The translations under genes and the position numbers were made by a program. From assembly GCA_964569295.1 (NCBI GenBank), contig CAZMVU010000260.1:1-5628 (forward strand): DNA of 5,628 nucleotides, given 5' to 3'. Position 1 is the stretch's first letter. Each line of letters begins with the position of its first letter. Positions 1-4,028 of this stretch are shown here, piece after piece. Below the pieces are notes generated by a model. The model searched no databases, was not told the DNA's origin, and saw only the letters and a program-made list of their open reading frames with translations. Source of the DNA: CAZMVU01 sp964569295 (lineage in GTDB: Bacteria > Hydrogenedentota > Hydrogenedentia > Hydrogenedentales > JAGMZX01).

Positions 1-51
1 TTTCTCACAAACGCCAAAAAAAGCGGGGACAGTCTTCTAGGTTAACGCGTA

Positions 52-204
52 TGGGCCGCAGGCCCAGGTGGTGAATGGGTGTTTTTTCCAGCGCTGAAAG
101 CGCGCGCTATAAAAACCTATGGCTCGGGCTTTCAGCCCTGTGATTGCGGATGACGGATGACCTGGGCCTGCGGCCCAGGCTGGTATGGTACGGGCCGTTG
201 GCCC
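52..204. repeat. Array of five 13-nt mini-hairpins nested in larger inverted repeats
   Basis: Five 13-mers of the form 5-bp stem, 3-nt loop, 5-bp stem follow one another: GGGCC-GCA-GGCCC (53-65), GCGCT-GAA-AGCGC (91-103), GGGCT-TTC-AGCCC (126-138), GGGCC-TGC-GGCCC (164-176) and GGGCC-GTT-GGCCC (192-204). Their starts are 38, 35, 38 and 28 nt apart. The first and fourth are also reverse complements of each other inside an 18-bp perfect inverted repeat (52-69 with 160-177). The second and third pair over 13 bp with one mismatch (89-101 with 128-140). The whole could fold either as a row of small hairpins or as one long cruciform. No reading frame explains it. From memory, similar hairpins occur in planctomycete-like and metagenome-derived genomes; that is unchecked. 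Confidence 0.85.
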
Positions 205-247
205 TGAAGAGAGGGCGAACTCTGGTCTTCCGCGAGGGATGCCGGTG

Positions 248-273
248 CGTGCGGCGCGCTCATCGGCCGCACG
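248..273. repeat. GC-rich hairpin
   Basis: CGTGCGGC at 248-255 is a perfect reverse complement of GCCGCACG at 266-273, separated by a 10-nt loop. No T-run follows on either strand, so it is not a standard intrinsic terminator. Its role is unknown. Confidence 0.5.
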
Positions 274-368
274 TCATTCCACTATGCAACACTTTTAGAA
301 TCAGTAGCTTATAGAAGGTGCCCGAATCACTTCTTGTTGTCTTTTGCAGGAGCTGAAGTCTAAGGCAC

Positions 369-393
369 TAACCGCAGATAAGCACAGATGCGG
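369..393. repeat. Short CGCAGAT/CACAGAT-type intergenic sequence
   Basis: The stretch has two imperfect copies of a C-G/A-C-A-G-A-T word (CGCAGAT, then CACAGAT) preceded by TAAC. It resembles low-complexity intergenic sequences of the type ACCGCAGATAAACGCAGAT that I recall from many bacterial genomes. The resemblance is from memory only. No gene or regulatory role is evident. Confidence 0.3.
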
Positions 394-422
394 GGAGGTG
401 GGGGGAGATGCGTGCGTGCGGG

Positions 423-447
423 GAAGGACGTTACCCCCAACGTCTTC
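423..447 (-). terminator. Stem-loop downstream of the small paired genes, possible terminator
   Basis: GAAGGACGTT (423-432) pairs with AACGTCTTC (439-447) around a 6-nt ACCCCC loop, with one bulged base. It begins 22 nt past the TAG stop of the 470-895 gene, where a terminator or 3'-end-protecting hairpin would be expected. On the minus strand the stem is followed by CCCGCACG, not by a U-tract, so a standard Rho-independent terminator is doubtful. Confidence 0.35.
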
Positions 448-469
448 TTTGCGGGCCGATGAACTGTGA

Positions 470-895
470 CTACTTCTTCCGCACCGTCAAGCGGCACTGG
501 CCGTTCTCGCAGGAGATGATGTGCATGGCGGCGTCATAGCCCATGGCGCGCAGCAGGGGCGGGTAGAGCCAGCGGCAATGTTCGCAGTAGTTGGCATACG
601 GCTCGACGCGCCCGCTCTCATGCACGAGCTTGGCTGAGGGGCATTCGTGCATGTCGATGATGAACATGTCGTCGTAGAGCGTCATGGTGTGCCGGCCGCC
701 TTCTTCGCCCAGCGTGTGCGACCAGTAGCGGTGCATCCCCGCGAGGCCTTCTTTCTCGACATATTCGCGCAGGTTCCCAAGGAAGTTGTCGGCGATACCC
801 TGCCAGAATTCGTGGACGGCCTCCTCTCCCCCACGCTCCTCGATGAACTTGAACAGTTCGTTGTAAACCCAGATGAATTCCGTGCAGGAGATCAT
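470..895 (-). CDS. Small Cys-containing protein, ATC hydrolase-like family (downstream paralogue)
   Basis: This encodes a 141-residue soluble protein without signal peptide or membrane segment. Notable residues are W58, a Cys-Pro pair (C85-P86) after a short beta-like stretch, C104-E105-H106-C107, G119-Y120 and C134 near the C-terminus. The spaced CP, C-E-H and terminal Cys resemble proteins annotated as L-2-amino-thiazoline-4-carboxylic acid hydrolase-like (Pfam PF14196), a cysteine-handling family, but the match is distant and made by eye. The upstream neighbour is a paralogue with the same residues in the same places. The start is set by ATG at 893-895, which overlaps the neighbour's TGA as ATGA, with GGAGGA seven bases upstream. 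The frame stays open further upstream, but that extension is Arg-rich and lies over the neighbour. Translational coupling and a hetero-oligomer with the paralogue are likely inferences. Substrate and reaction are unknown. Confidence 0.75.
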   Translation of the reverse strand: MISCTEFIWVYNELFKFIEERGGEEAVHEFWQGIADNFLGNLREYVEKEGLAGMHRYWSHTLGEEGGRHTMTLYDDMFIIDMHECPSAKLVHESGRVEPYANYCEHCRWLYPPLLRAMGYDAAMHIISCENGQCRLTVRKK

Positions 896-1320
896 GCAGC
901 AATCCTCCGGAACCGCTGCACACAGCGCCCCGCGGCCTGGTCGTAGTCGACGGTGGCTTCGTAACCGGCGGCGCGGCACACGGCCTCGTTCACGATGCGC
1001 GTGTGCTCGCAGAAATGATCGGCGATCCTGTAGCCCTGTTCCTGCATGTGGGTGATGGCGGGGCAGCGGTGTACGTGCAGCACGAGTGTATCCCCGTCCT
1101 CGTGCATTTCTATCGCGCCGCCCTCCAGCTCAAAGATACGCGCCCAATGCTCGCGCAGCGCCACCACACCACGAACGCGCAGATCATCGGCCAGCGGTTT
1201 GTACACGGTATCCGCCAGCCGCGCGAGGAACTGCGTGCGGGCCTCGGCGCCGTACTTCTCCTCGAGAAACGCCAAGCCATAACTTAGAGCGCCGTGAAAG
1301 TCTTTATGCACATTCGCCAT
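892..1320 (-). CDS. Small Cys-containing protein, ATC hydrolase-like family (upstream paralogue)
   Basis: This encodes a 142-residue soluble protein with a helical N-terminal half (roughly residues 10-65). The C-terminal half carries H85-C-P87, F103-C-E-H106, G119-Y120 and C133. These residues, together with W59, line up with W58, C85-P86, C104-E-H106, G119-Y120 and C134 of the next gene, so the pair is a tandem duplication. The layout recalls the L-2-amino-thiazoline-4-carboxylate hydrolase-like family (PF14196), but only weakly; a metal- or thiol-binding role is an alternative. The chosen ATG at 1318-1320 has TAGGAA five bases upstream; a longer open frame reaches 1398 but runs into repeat-flanking sequence. 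It is the first gene of a two-gene unit. It is separated from the oxidoreductase gene by 235 nt of repeats, so it is probably transcribed on its own. Confidence 0.75.
   Translation of the reverse strand: MANVHKDFHGALSYGLAFLEEKYGAEARTQFLARLADTVYKPLADDLRVRGVVALREHWARIFELEGGAIEMHEDGDTLVLHVHRCPAITHMQEQGYRIADHFCEHTRIVNEAVCRAAGYEATVDYDQAAGRCVQRFRRIAA
903..908 (-). promoter_or_regulatory. Ribosome binding site inside the upstream paralogue
   Basis: The minus strand reads GGAGGA here, seven bases before the ATG at 895. It lies within the Arg-Arg-Ile codons near the end of the upstream gene. It decides the start of the 470-895 gene and supports translation re-initiation at the ATGA overlap. Confidence 0.75.
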
Positions 1321-1325
1321 GGCGG

Positions 1326-1331
1326 TTCCTA
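1326..1331 (-). promoter_or_regulatory. Ribosome binding site for the first small paired gene
   Basis: The minus strand reads TAGGAA five bases before the ATG at 1320. This favours the 142-residue start over the longer upstream frame. Confidence 0.55.
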
Positions 1332-1356
1332 CAGGTTGTAAACAGGCGTGTCCTGA

Positions 1357-1376
1357 TTTCGGGGTTTGTGCCGAAA
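1357..1376. promoter_or_regulatory. Inverted repeat upstream of the paired small genes
   Basis: TTTCGG (1357-1362) and CCGAAA (1371-1376) form a perfect 6-bp inverted repeat with an 8-nt spacer, about 37 nt upstream of the ATG at 1320. It could be an operator or a leader hairpin. I found no convincing -35/-10 pair to anchor it, so a regulatory role is only a guess. Confidence 0.25.
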
Positions 1377-1401
1377 AGCCAAGGTATTTACGCCACAAGG
1401 C

Positions 1402-1457
1402 GCAAAGAAAGGGACAGTCCCTGCTCGCCCACTCGCGAGGACAGTCCCTTTGTTTGC
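1402..1457. repeat. REP-like hairpin built on GGGACAGTCCC
   Basis: Bases 1402-1420 and 1439-1457 are reverse complements over 19 positions with two mismatches. The left arm contains the interrupted palindrome GGGAC-A-GTCCC (1411-1421), and CTCGC/GCGAG (1424-1428 with 1435-1439) forms an inner stem. On the minus strand the far arm ends in CCCTTTCTTTGC, so the hairpin could also help end transcripts from the oxidoreductase operon. It sits between two transcription units. From memory, GGGACTGTCCC motifs are common intergenic repeats in several bacterial phyla, sometimes linked to REP-associated transposases; none is encoded here. Confidence 0.65.
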
Positions 1458-1544
1458 TTCACTCATAATACAAGGCAGCAGTCCCTGCTCGCCCACTCGC
1501 GAGGACAGTCCCTTTGTTTGCTTCACTCATAATACAAGGCAGCA
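1415..1544. repeat. Two tandem copies of a 64-bp unit
   Basis: Bases 1415-1478 and 1479-1542 are identical over the full 64 bp, and two further bases match before the repeat breaks at 1545. Each unit starts CAGTCCCTGCTCGCC, contains AGGACAGTCCCTTTG and ends ATACAAGGCAG. The exact identity points to a recent duplication. Only the first copy has the full left hairpin arm (from 1402); the second has a degenerate one. Short open frames across it are repeat artefacts, not genes. Confidence 0.9.
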
Positions 1545-1555
1545 CGGCAAGCGTA

Positions 1556-2518
1556 TCACCCGCACGCAATTTCCGAAAGCGGGACCACGCGCCCGCCCTC
1601 CTCACGGCTCACGATACCGGCAATTACAAGGCGCATCAATTCTTCGGTCTCGCTCCATGGAAACGGGGCCACGCCCGTGCGCAGCCATTGCACGAAATCA
1701 ACGAGCTGCGCCTTGAACGCGTGGAAGGTGTCTTTGAACTTCGCCTGCGCGCTGTCCTTCGTGCCGCAGAGTTGCAGGCAGCCGAAACCGCCGTACATGT
1801 CCGCGATGGCCGCGACGGTTACATCGACGCCGCGCGCGTGCTTCAAATGCACCACATTGCGCCTGGCATCGCCGGTGTTCTGCGCGGAAACGAAGCCCGG
1901 GCCGAGGATGGGATACATGGCGGAGAGCGCGTGGATGCCGTAGCGCTCCCAGGACTTCGCGGTGGTCACCGTGACATGGCGCAGGTCGCCGAGGGAATCG
2001 GTGGATTCCCGCCACGGGGCGAATTCCTTCGCGTAGGCGAGCGCGCTGCCGCTCAGAATTGGGCGGCCTGCGTTCACCCAATCGTGGAACACGGCGAGGT
2101 CGGCGGCATTGTCCACCAGCGGCTTGTCCACGAACACCGGCAATCCTGCCTCGACAAAAGGCCGACACCGCGCGACGTGCTCGTGGCCGATGTCCGTAGC
2201 GATGACGACGGCATCGACCGCGCCGATGACATCCTCCGGGTTCGCGACCACATTCGGAATCAAAGCGGCCTCGGCGACCTTCGGCGCATCGGCGGGGTCG
2301 TCGGTCCAGACATGGGTCACGCGGGCGTTCGGAATGCCGAGGTTGTCCTTCGGCTCCGCATCGAGATACGCCGGGATCGCGGCATAGGGGCACCGCGCCA
2401 TGGCCTCGGGGTCATAGCCGTTGAAGATCGCGCTCCAGGAATAGGGGTGGCCGTTGCCGTCCACCATGCCGAGCATGGCGATAGACAGCGGCTTCTCGCC
2501 GAGAGGAAAGTCCTGCAA
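1556..2518 (-). CDS. Gfo/Idh/MocA family oxidoreductase, atypical nucleotide-binding loop
   Basis: This encodes a 320-residue cytosolic NAD(P)-dependent oxidoreductase, expected to interconvert a hydroxyl and a keto group on a sugar or cyclitol. The N-terminal Rossmann half starts at L11-S-I-A-M-L-G; the usual GxGxxG loop is replaced by G17-M-V-D-G-N-G-H-P-Y-S-W28, followed by an insertion to about residue 65. AVVIATDIGHEH (103-114) and VFVDKPLV (128-135) follow; D131-K132-P133 is the family's E/D-K-P motif with the catalytic Lys. H196 in Y193-G-I-H is the likely catalytic His. The C-terminal half is the alpha/beta substrate domain. At 320 residues it is near the short end for the family. The start is TTG at 2516-2518 with TTAGGG nine bases upstream; the first ATG codons would cut into the Rossmann strand. 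It lies 19 nt after the aminotransferase gene, so the two are an operon. The exact substrate is not readable. Confidence 0.88.
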   Translation of the reverse strand: MQDFPLGEKPLSIAMLGMVDGNGHPYSWSAIFNGYDPEAMARCPYAAIPAYLDAEPKDNLGIPNARVTHVWTDDPADAPKVAEAALIPNVVANPEDVIGAVDAVVIATDIGHEHVARCRPFVEAGLPVFVDKPLVDNAADLAVFHDWVNAGRPILSGSALAYAKEFAPWRESTDSLGDLRHVTVTTAKSWERYGIHALSAMYPILGPGFVSAQNTGDARRNVVHLKHARGVDVTVAAIADMYGGFGCLQLCGTKDSAQAKFKDTFHAFKAQLVDFVQWLRTGVAPFPWSETEELMRLVIAGIVSREEGGRVVPLSEIACG

Positions 2519-2527
2519 GGATACCAG

Positions 2528-2533
2528 CCCTAA
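2528..2533 (-). promoter_or_regulatory. Ribosome binding site supporting the TTG start
   Basis: The minus strand reads TTAGGG between the TAG stop of the aminotransferase gene and the TTG at 2518, with nine bases of spacing. It is modest in strength but the only candidate in the gap. Confidence 0.45.
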
Positions 2534-2537
2534 CTGT

Positions 2538-3809
2538 CTACGCCGAATACGCCTTGATCACCTTCATGATCGCCTGGGCGATTTGCTTCATATCGTCTTC
2601 GGTGAAGGTTGGGAAAGGGAAGCAGGTGAAGGTGTGCTGCTCATGCCAGCGGGCGTTCGGAATGTCCACCTTGCTGAACTCGATGGCCTCGGGGTTTGTG
2701 TACTCCTTCGACTCGAAGGGGAAGCCCGAGTCGCCAAAGCCACGGTGCTCGGTGAAGGCCCTTTCCGTATGGCACTGCGGCCAGAAAACCTTCCAGCAGG
2801 GCGCCCCCTCGGCGCCGGCGGCCGCCACGAACTCATGGATATCGCAACTCATGTTTTCGACATCCAACGAGAAAGCCATCACGAACCAGCCGTTCTTCCG
2901 CTCTTCCGTGTCGATGGGCATGTACTTCACCTGCGGCAGCTCGCCGAGCGCGTCCATCACGATGTGCGCGTTGCGGCGGCGGGTGGGCATGTTCCAGTTG
3001 TCCATGCGCTGCAACTCGGCGAGGCCGATGGCCGACTGCATCTCAGTCATGCGGTAGTTCCAGCCGATCCGGTCGTGGATATAGGGCAGCTTCTGCTCCA
3101 TCTCGAGCAAATTCATGCGCTCGCGCACGTTGTAGCCGTGGTCGCGGAAGCTGCGCGCTTCCCACGCGAGTTCCTCGTCATCCGTGGTGACCATACCGCC
3201 CTCGCCGCCGGTGGTAAAGGTTTTGTTCTGGCAGAAGCTGCACCCGGCGATATGCCCGAGCGTGCCGGTCTTCTTGCCCTTGTACGCACCGCCAAAGGCC
3301 TCCGCGTTGTCTTCGACGACGTACAGGTTGTGCTTCTTGGCGAAGGCGTTGATCTGGTCCATGTCGCACACGTTGCCGTAGAGGTGCACCGGCATGATAG
3401 CCTTCGTGCGCTCGTTCACCAGCTTCTCCGCCGACTCGACACTGATGCAGTGGTCGTCGATGTTCACATCGGCGAACCGCGGCATGGCGCCGGCCTGCAC
3501 AATGGAAAAACTCGACGCGATAAAGGTGTAGCTCGGCACGATGACCTCATCCCCCGGGCCAATACCCAGGGCCGACAGGGCCACGTGCAACGCCGCAGTC
3601 CCCGTGTTCACCGTGATCGCGTGCTTACTGCCCTGCCATTCGGCGAACGCGCGCTCGAACTCCATGCCCTTCGATCCAGTCCAGTAGTTCACTTTGCCCG
3701 ATCGCAAGACTTCGGTCGCCGCCTGGATGGCTTCTTCGCTCATCTGCGGCCAGCCCGTGAGCGTGTTGGTTACGGTCTTCGGGCCGCCATCGATTGCCAG
3801 CTTGTCCAT
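2538..3809 (-). CDS. DegT/DnrJ/EryC1/StrS family PLP-dependent aminotransferase
   Basis: This encodes a 423-residue cytosolic aminotransferase of the type that aminates keto-sugars or keto-cyclitols, usually with glutamate or glutamine as amino donor. The N-terminal LAIDGGPK opening resembles the StsC/AHBA-synthase branch. VNTGTAALHVALSALG (67-82) binds the PLP phosphate, followed by GDEVIVPSYTFIASS (86-100). MPVHLYGN (139-146) and VVEDNAEAFGG (164-174) follow, with D167 facing the PLP pyridine nitrogen. GCSFCQNKTFTTGGEGG (189-205) carries K196, the expected Schiff-base lysine. RIGWNYRMTEMQSAIG (247-262) is the family's substrate/dimer segment. Length is slightly above the usual 370-400. In VVEDNAEAFGG a Phe stands where many relatives have His. 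The ATG at 3807-3809 has GGGAGGAG seven bases upstream. It is the first gene of a two-gene operon with the oxidoreductase, and its 5' end faces the hydrolase gene. Confidence 0.93.
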   Translation of the reverse strand: MDKLAIDGGPKTVTNTLTGWPQMSEEAIQAATEVLRSGKVNYWTGSKGMEFERAFAEWQGSKHAITVNTGTAALHVALSALGIGPGDEVIVPSYTFIASSFSIVQAGAMPRFADVNIDDHCISVESAEKLVNERTKAIMPVHLYGNVCDMDQINAFAKKHNLYVVEDNAEAFGGAYKGKKTGTLGHIAGCSFCQNKTFTTGGEGGMVTTDDEELAWEARSFRDHGYNVRERMNLLEMEQKLPYIHDRIGWNYRMTEMQSAIGLAELQRMDNWNMPTRRRNAHIVMDALGELPQVKYMPIDTEERKNGWFVMAFSLDVENMSCDIHEFVAAAGAEGAPCWKVFWPQCHTERAFTEHRGFGDSGFPFESKEYTNPEAIEFSKVDIPNARWHEQHTFTCFPFPTFTEDDMKQIAQAIMKVIKAYSA

Positions 3810-3816
3810 GGTAATT

Positions 3817-3824
3817 CTCCTCCC
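3817..3824 (-). promoter_or_regulatory. Strong ribosome binding site of the aminotransferase gene
   Basis: The minus strand reads GGGAGGAG seven bases before the ATG at 3809, a near-perfect Shine-Dalgarno sequence that fixes this start. Confidence 0.85.
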
Positions 3825-3884
3825 GGGTGCATCCCCTTGCCGGCGCTGTGTTCACATCAGAAGCATTCACGATAACACGCCGCG

Positions 3885-3904
3885 AAAGCCGGGTAAAGCC
3901 GGGT
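3885..3904. repeat. Tandem 10-bp repeat AAAGCCGGGT
   Basis: AAAGCCGGGT occurs twice back to back (3885-3894 and 3895-3904), in the middle of the divergent promoter region. One helical turn per repeat would suit an operator, but the tract may be chance or slippage. Confidence 0.5.
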
Positions 3905-3944
3905 GAAGGGCTGTCGAAGAATCTCATTGTTGATAGGAGTGAGT

Positions 3945-3971
3945 CCGGCTCGCGGGGACGCTCGCCCTCCC
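3945..3971. repeat. GC-rich intergenic repeat with GCTCGC direct repeats
   Basis: GCTCGC-GGGGAC-GCTCGC (3948-3965) is followed by CCTCCC. It resembles GC-rich intergenic sequences that I recall from planctomycete- and Lentisphaerae-like genomes; this is memory only. It lies 44 to 58 nt upstream of the hydrolase ribosome binding site. Confidence 0.35.
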
Positions 3972-4013
3972 TTGCTTGCGCGGACCCACCGCCGGGGCCT
4001 ACCCTTGCCCATC

Positions 4014-4020
4014 AAGGAGG
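4014..4020 (+). promoter_or_regulatory. Strong ribosome binding site of the ceramidase-like gene
   Basis: AAGGAGG ends eight bases before the ATG at 4029-4031. It selects the 466-residue product over the longer open frame that begins at 3903. Confidence 0.88.
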
Positions 4021-4028
4021 ACACACCC

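Larger units (their letters stand above)
1..469. other. Gene-free, hairpin-rich intergenic region
   Basis: I see no credible coding region here. The stretch starts with a GGGGACAGTC motif at 25-34 that is shared with the tandem repeat near 1411-1544. It then carries the mini-hairpin array at 53-204, a GC-rich hairpin at 248-273, a short sequence of CGCAGAT/CACAGAT type at 369-393, and a stem-loop at 423-447 just past the stop codon of the minus-strand gene. The mosaic of unrelated repeat types looks like an accumulation of intergenic repeats rather than a decayed gene. The left edge is cut by the window, so what lies beyond is unknown. Confidence 0.75.
3810..4028. promoter_or_regulatory. Divergent intergenic region with both promoters
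   Basis: This 219-nt stretch separates the minus-strand aminotransferase operon from the plus-strand hydrolase gene, so both promoters should lie in it. I found no strong -35/-10 pair on either strand. It contains a tandem 10-bp repeat (3885-3904) and a GC-rich repeat (3945-3971). The plus-strand frame is open from 3903, but that extension crosses the GC-rich repeat, is Arg/Pro-rich and lacks a good ribosome site. Confidence 0.5.

Noticed and set aside
52..204. CRISPR array
   Set aside because: The spacing of elements looks array-like, but there is no constant repeat of 23 nt or more; only the hairpin geometry recurs, and no cas gene is present.
896..979. 28-codon N-terminal extension of the downstream small paralogue
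   Set aside because: It overlaps the upstream gene, is Arg-rich and has no match in the paralogue, whereas ATG at 895 has a well-spaced GGAGGA.
1329..1526. Minus-strand 65-codon open frame across the tandem repeat
   Set aside because: It is translated almost entirely from the GGGACTGTCC repeat units, giving repeated KGT-V and SGR/SRV-type peptides, and it has no convincing ribosome site.
1415..1544. Insertion-sequence ends or an attachment site
   Set aside because: There is no transposase or integrase frame, no terminal inverted repeats bounding a cargo, and the two units are directly abutting copies.
1514..2533. Plus-strand 339-codon open frame opposite the oxidoreductase gene
   Set aside because: It is a shadow of the GC-rich minus-strand gene. 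Its product is rich in Arg, His, Val and Ala with no family motif, while the minus strand gives clear Gfo/Idh/MocA motifs.
2454..3875. Plus-strand 473-codon open frame opposite the aminotransferase gene
   Set aside because: The minus strand carries all the DegT/StrS PLP motifs. The plus-strand product is an antisense shadow rich in His, Val, Arg and Leu without recognisable domains.
3903..4028. 42-codon N-terminal extension of the ceramidase-like protein
   Set aside because: It crosses a GC-rich intergenic repeat, is Arg/Pro-rich and not a signal peptide, and the AAGGAGG ribosome site clearly serves the ATG at 4029.
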